A DNA stretch of 7,244 nucleotides from Planctomycetaceae bacterium (GCA_947459855.1 CANHFL010000044.1:1-7244); one strand, 5' to 3'; positions 1-6,083 are shown, numbered from the stretch's first letter. Notes: generated from the letters alone by a model not told the origin. A program made the numbers and translations.

Positions 1-859
1 CCTGCTCGGGGTTCCACGGATTCCTGCAGGTGCCGCCGAACCAGATCTCGCCGTACGCCAGCGCGCCGACGGCGGTCTTCGCCGTCAGGACCGCGCCGGC
101 CCGCGCGAGGGCCGCGATGACCCACGCGTCTCGCGCGGGCACGCGGTCGCGCCACGGCTCGGCGCCCCACGTGGTGCGCACGCCGGCGGTGTCGAAGATG
201 TCCTTCGCCGCGTACGGGATGCCGTGCAGCGGGCCGCGCACGCGCCCGGTGCGCAGCTCCGCGTCCATCGCGCGCGCCTGCGCCAGCGCCTGCTCCCGCA
301 TGACGGTGATCGCGCAGTGCAGGCGCGGGTTCAGCCGGTCGAAGCGGTCCAGCGCCAGCACGGTCAGGCGCTCGCTGGTGACCAGCTGCGCGCGCAGCAT
401 CGCGGCCAGCAGCGGGATTCCCGCGAATGCCAGCTGTTCGTCGGATGGCCGGTCCCCCGGCAGCTTGAGCATGGGCAGCGTCGCGGGGTCGCCCTCCGTC
501 GTCACGCGCGCGGGGCGGAGGCCGGGAAGCGCCGAACGGAACGTCTCGGCGGGCGGCAGCTCGTTCGGCAGCGCACCCTGCGCCACCCGTGCCGCCAGTT
601 GCGTGCGCAGCTCGCCGACGGTGCGAAGCAGCTGCTCGCGCTCGGCCACGGTGAACCGGATGCCGGCCAGCTTCTCGGCTTCGGCGATCGAGACGGCGGT
701 GATGGCATCGGCGGAGTCGGGCGCCCCGCCGGACGGCTGCGGAGGTTCCGTGGTGGCGGGGGACGAAGGCCCGGCGCCGCGGCAGCCGGCCAGCGAACCC
801 GCGGCCGCGGCGACAGCGGCTGCCCGCACGAGGAATCCACGCCGATCGTCCCGATCCAT
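1..859 (-). CDS. Exported amidase-signature family enzyme (N-terminal 286 residues, runs off left edge)
   Basis: The reading frame opens with ATG at 859 and stays open for 286 codons to the window edge, so the C-terminal part is missing. The N-terminus has a twin-arginine-like signal (DRRGFLV, residues 5-11), an Ala-rich hydrophobic stretch and a lipobox LAGC with Cys26, which predicts a Tat-exported lipoprotein. A low-complexity Pro/Ser/Thr-rich linker (about 30-50) and a mostly helical region of about 110 residues follow. The amidase fold then becomes clear: LDRFDRLNPRLHC (170-182), GPLHGIPYAAKDIFDTAG (209-226) and FGGTCRNPWNPEQ (274-286). Lys219 matches the catalytic lysine of the Ser-cisSer-Lys triad; both serines would lie just beyond the edge. 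The family (GatA, fatty acid amide hydrolase and bacterial amidases) hydrolyses amide bonds. The export signal argues against the tRNA amidotransferase subunit GatA. The substrate cannot be told. The gene is divergent from msrBA. Confidence 0.9.
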   Translation of the reverse strand, partial: MDRDDRRGFLVRAAAVAAAAGSLAGCRGAGPSSPATTEPPQPSGGAPDSADAITAVSIAEAEKLAGIRFTVAEREQLLRTVGELRTQLAARVAQGALPNELPPAETFRSALPGLRPARVTTEGDPATLPMLKLPGDRPSDEQLAFAGIPLLAAMLRAQLVTSERLTVLALDRFDRLNPRLHCAITVMREQALAQARAMDAELRTGRVRGPLHGIPYAAKDIFDTAGVRTTWGAEPWRDRVPARDAWVIAALARAGAVLTAKTAVGALAYGEIWFGGTCRNPWNPEQ

Positions 860-865
860 CCGGGC

Positions 866-871
866 AAGGTA
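866..871 (-). promoter_or_regulatory. -10-like box TACCTT before the amidase gene
   Basis: On the minus strand TACCTT ends 6 nt before the amidase ATG. No Shine-Dalgarno sequence is visible between it and the start. If the box is a sigma-70-type -10 element, transcription would begin at or next to the start codon, giving a leaderless or nearly leaderless mRNA. No convincing -35 hexamer was found. The call leans on similar boxes before other genes in the window. Confidence 0.25.
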
Positions 872-966
872 CGCGTAACGGGGCCACGCGTCAGGCGGCG
901 TTGCGCCGGCGATCCGTCGTGCGCGACGCGCCTGCGGCGCGGCATCCGCCGCTTGCCCGGCACGCC

Positions 967-972
967 TACGCT
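967..972 (+). promoter_or_regulatory. -10-like box TACGCT before msrBA
   Basis: TACGCT ends 20 nt before the msrBA start codon. A transcript starting 7-9 nt downstream would have a leader of about 11-13 nt that just includes the Shine-Dalgarno sequence at 983-988. There is no good -35 match at a 16-18 bp spacing, so this is tentative. The 133-bp divergent region that holds it (860-992) shows nothing else beyond two ACGCGT palindromes at 871-876 and 886-891. Confidence 0.25.
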
Positions 973-982
973 GTCCGTCTCC

Positions 983-988
983 TGGAGG
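983..988 (+). promoter_or_regulatory. Ribosome binding site of msrBA (TGGAGG)
   Basis: TGGAGG lies 4 nt before the ATG at 993. It is the strongest Shine-Dalgarno match in the window. The spacing is short but acceptable, and it supports the start that gives the full lipoprotein signal. Confidence 0.6.
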
Positions 989-992
989 CCCC

Positions 993-2231
993 ATGCGACC
1001 CATTCGCCCGATGCTCGCCTCGCTCGCCGCCGCCGCATTCGGCGCGCTCCTCGCCTGCAGCCCCGCCCAGAAGGGCGACAGCCCCATGAACGTGAAGCCC
1101 AACGCCAACGGCCGGTCCGATTCCGGTTACGACGTCACCCCGCTCGCACCCGCCGTCGTCAAGGAGCTGGCGTCGAAGCTCAGCCCCGAGTCGTACCGCG
1201 TCACCCAGAACGCGGGCACCGAGCCTGCCTTCTGCGGCAACCTGCTGGACAACAAGAAGGAGGGCACCTACACGTGCGTCGTGTGCGGCCTTCCGCTCTT
1301 CAGCAGCGAGCACAAGTTCAACTCGGGCACCGGCTGGCCCAGCTTCCACTCGCCGGTCGACAAGGCGCACATCGCGTACCACGAGGACCGCTCGTACGGC
1401 ATGGTGCGCACCGAGATCGACTGCGCACGCTGCGGCGCCCACCTGGGCCATGTGTTCGAGGACGGCCCGAAGCCGACCGGCCTGCGCTACTGCCTGAACT
1501 CGGCGTCGCTCACGTTCGTCGACAAGGGCAAGCTGCCGGCCGACGCGCTCACGAAGGACCCGACGGGCCTGGCGCGCGGCGAGGCCGCCCTCGCGGCCGA
1601 CGCCCCGAAGCCCGGCGCACCCAAGGCCGGCGATCCCGCCGCGCCCGCCGCCGCGAAGCCCGCCGATCCCGCGCAGCCGAAGGCCGCGCCCTCGCCGCTG
1701 CAGACCGCGTACTTCGCCGGCGGCTGCTTCTGGGGCATCGAGCACTGGTTCGAGCTCTGCCCGGGCGTCGTCAGCGCCGAGAGCGGCTACATGGGCGGCA
1801 GCACCGACAAGCCGACCTACAAGCAGGTGTGCAACGGCGACACTGGCCACGCCGAGGTGGTCAAGGTCGTGTTCGACCCCTCGAAGGTGACCTATCACCA
1901 GCTCTGCGAGGGCTTCTTCATCATGCATGACCCGACGCAGCTGAACCGCCAGGGGCCCGACGTCGGCGACCAGTACCGCACCGCGATCTTCTGCCCGACG
2001 CCCGAGCAGGCCGCGATCGCGCGGTCGGTCATCGCCGACCTCGCGAAGGCCGGTGCGTACGGCGGCAAGAAGATCGTCACGCAGGTGGTCGAGGGCGGGA
2101 CCTTCTTCCCGGCCGAGGATTACCACCAGGACTACATCACGAAGACCGGCCGTTACTGCCACGGCAGCAATCCGTGGCCGCAGGTGCTGGGTGCCGGGAA
2201 GGGCGCCGCGGAGCCCGGCGAGAAGCACTGA
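993..2231 (+). CDS. msrBA: Lipoprotein bifunctional methionine sulfoxide reductase B/A
   Basis: This 412-residue fusion repairs oxidised methionine: the MsrB half reduces the R-sulfoxide and the MsrA half the S-sulfoxide. Residues 1-22 form a lipoprotein signal ending LLAC (Cys22); Ser23 at +2 suits outer-membrane retention, so it should act in the periplasm. MsrB spans about 46-177: zinc cysteines 95/98 (CVVC) and 144/147 (CARC), GTGWPSF (112-118) and the catalytic RYCLNS with Cys167. The resolving cysteine is probably Cys81 in AFCGN, because the SGCGWP position used in E. coli MsrB is Thr here. An Ala/Pro/Lys linker (about 196-235) leads to MsrA (239-398): catalytic GCFWG with Cys245, [21 protein letters not shown] and PAEDYHQDY. 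Cys389 near the C-terminus is a candidate MsrA resolving residue. No thioredoxin domain is fused, so an external periplasmic reductant is needed. Start supported by the Shine-Dalgarno sequence. Confidence 0.97.
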   Translation: MRPIRPMLASLAAAAFGALLACSPAQKGDSPMNVKPNANGRSDSGYDVTPLAPAVVKELASKLSPESYRVTQNAGTEPAFCGNLLDNKKEGTYTCVVCGLPLFSSEHKFNSGTGWPSFHSPVDKAHIAYHEDRSYGMVRTEIDCARCGAHLGHVFEDGPKPTGLRYCLNSASLTFVDKGKLPADALTKDPTGLARGEAALAADAPKPGAPKAGDPAAPAAAKPADPAQPKAAPSPLQTAYFAGGCFWGIEHWFELCPGVVSAESGYMGGSTDKPTYKQVCNGDTGHAEVVKVVFDPSKVTYHQLCEGFFIMHDPTQLNRQGPDVGDQYRTAIFCPTPEQAAIARSVIADLAKAGAYGGKKIVTQVVEGGTFFPAEDYHQDYITKTGRYCHGSNPWPQVLGAGKGAAEPGEKH

Positions 2232-2310
2232 CCCGGTCGCCGTCCGGCGGTGATTTCAGGCCGGGACCGGCATCCGTGCGGCCGCCGGCAACTTGTGCGG
2301 CCTGCTGCGG

Positions 2311-2316
2311 TAGGTT
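2311..2316 (+). promoter_or_regulatory. -10-like box TAGGTT before the M28 peptidase gene
   Basis: TAGGTT is followed by exactly 9 nt and then the ATG at 2326. There is no Shine-Dalgarno sequence between. The box, the spacing and the CC before ATG closely match the region before the DUF1573 gene (TAGACT, 9 nt, ATG). This suggests a promoter whose transcript starts near the start codon. A clear -35 element is not visible. Confidence 0.35.
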
Positions 2317-2325
2317 GTGCCGTCC

Positions 2326-4473
2326 ATGCTCCCGCTGCTCGCCCTACTCATGCTCGCGGCCCCGCCATCGGGGGGCGTCGACGCGTACCTGCGCGCGCTG
2401 AACTCCGTGCCCGACGCGCAGCGGATCGCGCAGTGGCACGAGCTGCTCGGCAGCGAGCCGCACATCGCGGGCACCGAGGGCGACGCGCGGCAGATCGAGC
2501 GCCTGCGCGCCGCGTTCGTCGCGATGGGGCTGCAGGTCTCGGTGCAGGAATTCGAGTGCATACTGCCGCAGCCTCAGGATGCGGTCGTCGAGATCGTGAT
2601 GCGTGGCGCACCCGCGGCCGGCACGGCCGGGGCACCGTCGGAACCCGGCGCGCGTCGCGGCGTCATCCCGCTCTCGACCCGCGAGCGCAACCTGGCCGAG
2701 GACCCCTCCGCGCAGCACCCTGGCCTCACGGCCGGCTGGAACGCATTCAGCGGCTCCGGCGACGTCACCGCGCCCGTCGTCTACGCGAACCACGGCACCA
2801 AGCAGGACTTCCAGAAGCTGAAGGAGTGGGGCATCGACTGCCGCGGCAAGGTGGTGCTGGCCCGCTACGGCGGCAACTTCCGCGGCTACAAGGCGAAGTT
2901 CGCCGAGGATGCCGGCGCCGCCGCGCTGGTGATCTTCACCGACCCCGCGGACGCCGGCACCAAGAAGGGCAAGACGTGGCCCGAGGGCGGCTGGGCGAAC
3001 GACACGTGCATCCAGCGCGGTTCGATCCTGGCGCTGGAATGGCCCGGCGATCCCGAGACGCCAGGCGAACCCGCCGAGCCCGGTGCGGCACCCGCGGCCG
3101 GCACCCCTGCGATCGCGCTCCCGAAGATCCCCGTCCAGCCGATCGGCTACGGCGCCGCCGCGCAGATCCTCGCCCGCATGACCGGCAAGCCCGTGCCGGA
3201 GGGCTCGGGCTTCGCGGGCGGCATCCCCGCCGAGTACCGCCTCGAAGGCGGCCCGGACCTGCAGCTGCACGTCAAGGTCGTGCAGGACCGCGCGCGTCGG
3301 CGCAGCGCGAACGTGATCGCCGCGCTGCCGGGCGCGGTGCACCCGGACCAGTGGGTCATCGTCGGCTGCCACCACGACGCATGGTGCTTCGGCGCCGCGG
3401 ATCCCCTGGCCGGCACCATCGCGCTGATGGAGAGCGCGCGCAGCTTCACCGAGGCCGCCGCGCGCGGCGAGCGGCCGGACCGCACGGTGGTCTTCGCCGC
3501 ATGGGGCGCCGAGGAGTACGGCATCATCGGCAGCGTCGAGTGGGCCGAGGGCCACCGCGAGCGCCTGCTGAAGTCGGGCGTGGCCTACATCAACCTGGAC
3601 ATGGCCGCGATGGGCCCCAACTTCGGCGCCGCGTGCTCGCCCTCGCTTGGGGAGGCGATCCGCAGCGCCACCGTGCGCGTGCCGCAGGCGCGCGGAACAC
3701 CGGGCGAGATGGTCTACGACCGGATCTCGGGCGGCGGCCGCAAGGACCCGCAGTTCGGCGACCTGGGCGGCGGCTCGGACCACATCGCGTTCAACTGCCA
3801 CCTGGGCATCGCGTCCGCGTCGCTCGGAAGCGGCGGATCCGAGGGCAACAGCTACCACTCGAACTACGACACCATCGCGTGGTACCGGTCGACGGTGGGG
3901 GCCGACTACGCGCCTGCGCTCATGATCACGCGCATGACGAACGCACTGGCCGGCCTGCTGGCCGACAGCCCGGTCGTGCCCCTGAGCGCGGCCCGGCACG
4001 GCCGCGAGGCGCAGCGCATGCTGCAGGCGCTGCGCGACCGGGCCAAGGCGCCGGATCTCGTGGCCGCGATCGAGCCGCTCCAGGCCCGCGCCGCGGCGCT
4101 TGCGCAGTCCGGTGCGCAGCTCGACGCCGCGCTGGCCAGCGCGCTTCCCTCGCTGCGTCCGTCCGACCGCGAGCGGCTCGACCAGCTGCTCCTCTCGCTC
4201 GATCGCGCGTGGCTCGACTCGCGGGGCCTCGAGGGCCGCCCGTGGTTCCGCAGCATGCTGGCCGCGAGCGACCGCGACAGCGGCTATGCCGCCACGATGC
4301 TGCCGCTGCTCTCCGAGGCCGTCGATGCCGGCGACGTCGCGCGGGTTCAGGCGGCCGTCGCGCGCTACGGCGAGGTCTTCGGGAGGCTGGAGAAGGGCAT
4401 CGGGGACGCCCAGTCCCTGGTCCAGTCGGCCTCGGCACCCTCCGGTCCGCCGGCCCCGCTGGGGACGCGCTGA
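2326..4473 (+). CDS. Secreted PSMA/glutamate carboxypeptidase II-like M28 zinc peptidase
   Basis: This 715-residue protein has the full architecture of the GCPII/PSMA branch of M28: a short hydrophobic signal (1-17, no basic n-region), a protease-associated domain (about 95-315, with RGKVVLARYGGNFRG and IPVQPIGYG), the catalytic domain (about 325-545) and a C-terminal transferrin-receptor-like dimerisation helical domain (about 550-690). Against human PSMA recalled from memory, the two-zinc site is complete: His349, Asp359, Glu397, Asp425 and His511, with general base Glu396 in WGAEEYG. It should trim peptides from their C-terminus or act as an aminopeptidase-like exopeptidase outside the cytoplasm. 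The PSMA residues that read a C-terminal glutamate are only partly kept: Arg186, Tyr510 and Tyr654 remain, but the Lys699 position is Gly653, and the arginine patch is absent. Substrate is therefore open. A GTG at 2317 is also in frame; ATG at 2326 is preferred because it fits the upstream box. It lies 94 bp after msrBA. Confidence 0.95.
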   Translation: MLPLLALLMLAAPPSGGVDAYLRALNSVPDAQRIAQWHELLGSEPHIAGTEGDARQIERLRAAFVAMGLQVSVQEFECILPQPQDAVVEIVMRGAPAAGTAGAPSEPGARRGVIPLSTRERNLAEDPSAQHPGLTAGWNAFSGSGDVTAPVVYANHGTKQDFQKLKEWGIDCRGKVVLARYGGNFRGYKAKFAEDAGAAALVIFTDPADAGTKKGKTWPEGGWANDTCIQRGSILALEWPGDPETPGEPAEPGAAPAAGTPAIALPKIPVQPIGYGAAAQILARMTGKPVPEGSGFAGGIPAEYRLEGGPDLQLHVKVVQDRARRRSANVIAALPGAVHPDQWVIVGCHHDAWCFGAADPLAGTIALMESARSFTEAAARGERPDRTVVFAAWGAEEYGIIGSVEWAEGHRERLLKSGVAYINLDMAAMGPNFGAACSPSLGEAIRSATVRVPQARGTPGEMVYDRISGGGRKDPQFGDLGGGSDHIAFNCHLGIASASLGSGGSEGNSYHSNYDTIAWYRSTVGADYAPALMITRMTNALAGLLADSPVVPLSAARHGREAQRMLQALRDRAKAPDLVAAIEPLQARAAALAQSGAQLDAALASALPSLRPSDRERLDQLLLSLDRAWLDSRGLEGRPWFRSMLAASDRDSGYAATMLPLLSEAVDAGDVARVQAAVARYGEVFGRLEKGIGDAQSLVQSASAPSGPPAPLGTR

Positions 4474-4512
4474 TCCGGCTGGCAGGTCGGGATGTCCGGG
4501 AACCAGGCGGCC

Positions 4513-4562
4513 GCCCTGCAATTCCCGTCGAAACCCCGGCCGTGTCCGGTTGCCCACAGGGC
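4513..4562 (+). repeat. Long-range inverted repeat GCCCTG/CAGGGC in the 191-bp gap
   Basis: GCCCTG (4513-4518) can pair with CAGGGC (4557-4562), enclosing 38 nt that include a small CCGG/CCGG hairpin (4536-4549). The left arm overlaps the 10-bp palindrome GGCGGCCGCC (4506-4515). Short GC-rich pairings arise by chance in such DNA, so weight is low without comparative support. Confidence 0.25.
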
Positions 4563-4563
4563 A

Positions 4564-4583
4564 TTCCGAGAACATCCTCGGAA
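4564..4583 (+). repeat. Inverted repeat TTCCGAG-N6-CTCGGAA upstream of the sugar dehydrogenase gene
   Basis: A perfect 7-bp dyad (4564-4570 with 4577-4583) surrounds the 6-nt loop AACATC. It lies 90 bp after the M28 stop codon and 81 bp before the dehydrogenase start. It is less GC-only than its surroundings, which makes chance somewhat less likely. It could be a protein-binding dyad, or a stem in RNA. No T-run follows, so it is not a standard intrinsic terminator. Confidence 0.4.
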
Positions 4584-4585
4584 AT

Positions 4586-4604
4586 CGCCCGTCATTCCCG
4601 GGCG
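4586..4604 (+). repeat. Second hairpin CGCCCG-N7-CGGGCG next to the TTCCGAG dyad
   Basis: A 6-bp stem (4586-4591 with 4599-4604) and a 7-nt loop TCATTCC start just 2 nt after the previous dyad ends; a T-G wobble pair can add a seventh step. Two hairpins in tandem would be placed just upstream of the candidate -10 box at 4615. Confidence 0.35.
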
Positions 4605-4614
4605 GGTGGCTGCG

Positions 4615-4620
4615 TATCGT
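4615..4620 (+). promoter_or_regulatory. Tentative -10 box TATCGT of the sugar dehydrogenase gene
   Basis: TATCGT lies 44 nt before the ATG at 4665 and is the best TAnnnT match in the gap. It would give a leader of roughly 35 nt that includes a Shine-Dalgarno sequence. No good -35 partner is seen at the expected spacing. Confidence 0.2.
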
Positions 4621-4649
4621 CCTGAGCCGGAACCGCTTCCACGCCAATC

Positions 4650-4654
4650 GGAGA
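4650..4654 (+). promoter_or_regulatory. Ribosome binding site of the sugar dehydrogenase gene (GGAGA)
   Basis: GGAGA ends 10 nt before the ATG at 4665. The spacing is at the long end of the usual range. It supports this start, which also yields an intact signal peptide. Confidence 0.4.
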
Positions 4655-4664
4655 CACCGACCCC

Positions 4665-6047
4665 ATGAAGGCCCCCGCGATCATCGCCTCCGCCCTCCTC
4701 GCCGCCGCCATCGCCTTGCCGGCTTCCGCGCAGATTGCGCTGCGGACCAAGCGCATCGTGAGCACCGGCCTGACCTATCCCACCTACGTGACGCACGCGC
4801 CGGACGACGCGACGCGCCTCTTCGTGCTCGAGAAGGCCGGTCGAGTCCGCATCGTCGACATGACGGCTGCGACGCCCACGCTCCTGGCGACGAGCTTCCT
4901 CGACATCAACGCGATCGTCGACGATGTCGCGAGCGTCGGCGACGAGCGCGGCCTGCTGGGACTCGCGTTCGATCCCGACTACACGGTCAACGGCCAGTTC
5001 TACGTCTACTACACCAACGGCGGCACGAACAACGTGGCGCGCTACACGCGCTCCGCCGCCAACCCGAACGTGGCGAACGCCGCGGGCGTGGTGATGATGA
5101 CGTGGTCGGACCCGTTCACGAACCACAACGGAGGCTGGCTCGACTTCGGCCCCGACGGCAACCTCTACATCGCGGTCGGTGACGGCGGCAGCGCGAACGA
5201 TCCCGGCAACCGTGCGCAGACGCTGACGTCCCAGATGGGCAAGATGCACCGCATCAAGCCCACGGTCGGCGGCAGCGCGCCCTTCTACACCATCCCCGCG
5301 GGCAATCCGTTCGTGGGCGGCGCGAGCACGGTCGACGACACGGTCTGGTCCTACGGGCTGCGCAACCCCTGGCGCTGCTCCTTCGACCGGGAGACCGGCG
5401 ACCTGTGGATCGCCGATGTCGGCCAGAACGCGGTCGAGGAGATCGATTTCCAGGCTGCAGGCGCGGCGGGCGGTGCAAACTACGGCTGGCGCTGCACCGA
5501 GGGCACCTCGAGCACCGGGCTCAGCGGCTGCACGGCCGGCTCCCCGCTCCTGACCGCCCCGATCCACACCTACATCCACACCTCGGGCACCACGGGCGGC
5601 TATTCGCTCACCGGCGGTTACGTCTATCGCGGCTGCCGCATCCCCCAGCTCCGGGGCACCTACTTCTTCGCCGACTACGTGAACAACAACGTCTGGTCCT
5701 TCCGCTACAACGCGGCCACGAACGCCAAGACCGAGTTCTTCGTCCGAAACTCCCAGATGACTCCGTCGCTGGAGGGTGCGACCGTGAACCAGATCGTCAG
5801 CTTCGGCGAGGACGCGGCCGGCGAGCTCTACGTCGTCGACCACGGTGGGCAGGTCTTCAAGATCGTGCCCGCGGCCGGTGACGGCCCGTGCATCCGTCCG
5901 GGCGACATCGACGGCGACGGACGCGTCAACGGCACCGACCTCGGCCTGCTCCTGGGCAACTGGGGCGGCGCCGGATCGACCGACGTCAACGGCGACGGCA
6001 CCACCGACGGCAACGACCTGGGCGTGCTGCTGGGCAACTGGGGCTGA
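4665..6047 (+). CDS. Secreted PQQ-dependent sugar dehydrogenase-family protein with dockerin-like tail
   Basis: This 460-residue protein belongs to the glucose/sorbosone dehydrogenase beta-propeller family, in the branch resembling HHIP-like proteins. A Sec signal (1-22, cleavage after ASA, mature N-terminus Gln23) sends it out of the cytoplasm. The propeller spans about 28-402: DERGLLGLAFDPDY (93-106), NHNGGWLDFGPDGNLY (153-168) with His154 as the expected catalytic base, GDGG (172-175), YGLRNPWR (230-237) with Arg233 as the expected PQQ contact, GDLWIADVGQNAVEEID (245-261) and NYGW (272-275). Family members oxidise sugars to lactones using PQQ and calcium; the substrate here is unknown, and some relatives lack proven activity. 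After Cys409 come two perfect calcium loops, Asp414-Asp425 and Asp440-Asp451, each followed by LGxLLGNWG, a dockerin-type I-like pair common in planctomycete extracellular proteins. No cohesin is in view. The gene follows a 191-bp gap and ends in a terminator-like hairpin. Confidence 0.92.
   Translation: MKAPAIIASALLAAAIALPASAQIALRTKRIVSTGLTYPTYVTHAPDDATRLFVLEKAGRVRIVDMTAATPTLLATSFLDINAIVDDVASVGDERGLLGLAFDPDYTVNGQFYVYYTNGGTNNVARYTRSAANPNVANAAGVVMMTWSDPFTNHNGGWLDFGPDGNLYIAVGDGGSANDPGNRAQTLTSQMGKMHRIKPTVGGSAPFYTIPAGNPFVGGASTVDDTVWSYGLRNPWRCSFDRETGDLWIADVGQNAVEEIDFQAAGAAGGANYGWRCTEGTSSTGLSGCTAGSPLLTAPIHTYIHTSGTTGGYSLTGGYVYRGCRIPQLRGTYFFADYVNNNVWSFRYNAATNAKTEFFVRNSQMTPSLEGATVNQIVSFGEDAAGELYVVDHGGQVFKIVPAAGDGPCIRPGDIDGDGRVNGTDLGLLLGNWGGAGSTDVNGDGTTDGNDLGVLLGNWG
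5904..6044 (+). repeat. Tandem dockerin-like repeat units in the dehydrogenase C-terminus
   Basis: Two units offset by 78 bp (26 codons) encode DIDGDGRVNGTD and DVNGDGTTDGND, each followed by an LG-x-LLGNWG tail. The tails share an exact 15-bp stretch, CTGGGCAACTGGGGC, at 5952-5966 and 6030-6044. DNA identity in the tails above that of the rest of the units suggests either recent duplication or strong constraint plus codon bias. Confidence 0.85.
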
Positions 6048-6077
6048 ACGGTCGCGGCCCCGCGGCCGTAGACTTTT
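6048..6077 (+). terminator. Terminator-like hairpin right after the dehydrogenase stop codon
   Basis: The base after the stop codon starts a stem: 6048-6056 pairs with 6061-6069 over 9 bp (eight Watson-Crick pairs and one T-G wobble), with a 4-nt loop at 6057-6060. AGAC and then TTTT (6074-6077) follow. The stem is strong. The T-run is short and set 4 nt away, so termination might be partial. The 3' end of the stem overlaps the -10-like box of the next gene. Confidence 0.5.
6069..6074 (+). promoter_or_regulatory. -10-like box TAGACT before the DUF1573 gene
   Basis: TAGACT is followed by exactly 9 nt and the ATG at 6084, the same geometry as TAGGTT before the M28 gene. No Shine-Dalgarno sequence precedes the ATG. 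Its first base is the last base of the terminator-like stem. CTGAAC at 6044-6049 is the nearest -35-like hexamer but the 19-bp spacing and poor match make it doubtful. Confidence 0.35.
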
Positions 6078-6083
6078 CGCTCC

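Noticed and set aside
30..878. Plus-strand open frame of 282 codons opposite the amidase
   Set aside because: The product is a Ser/Arg/Ala-rich low-complexity string, while the minus-strand frame shows clear amidase motifs and a signal peptide.
871..891. Two ACGCGT palindromes 15 bp apart in the divergent promoter region
   Set aside because: A 6-bp GC-rich palindrome is common at this composition, and ACGCGT also occurs inside the amidase gene, so an operator call is not supported.
224..1930. Long plus-strand open frame of 568 codons across the amidase and msrBA region
   Set aside because: It is very rich in Arg, Gly and Ala, has no recognisable motif, and overlaps two well-supported genes and the divergent promoter region. 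It is a frame shadow of high-GC codons.
966..2228. 420-codon antisense open frame opposite msrBA
   Set aside because: No domain or signal is visible, and msrBA on the other strand is certain.
2236..2251. Hairpin after the msrBA stop as an intrinsic terminator
   Set aside because: Only four strong pairs plus two G-T wobbles, and just three T after it. Too weak to call.
2280..2302. GGCCGC/GCGGCC hairpin and GTGCGGCC direct repeat (2276-2283, 2295-2302) upstream of the M28 gene
   Set aside because: Six GC-only pairs with an 11-nt loop and an 8-bp repeat are likely by chance in such DNA, and no T-run follows.
2344..4647. 767-codon antisense open frame opposite the M28 peptidase gene
   Set aside because: It has no motif, shows heavy Arg/Ala/Gly/Val/His/Asp bias, and mirrors a gene with intact zinc ligands. 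Long antisense frames are expected at this GC content.
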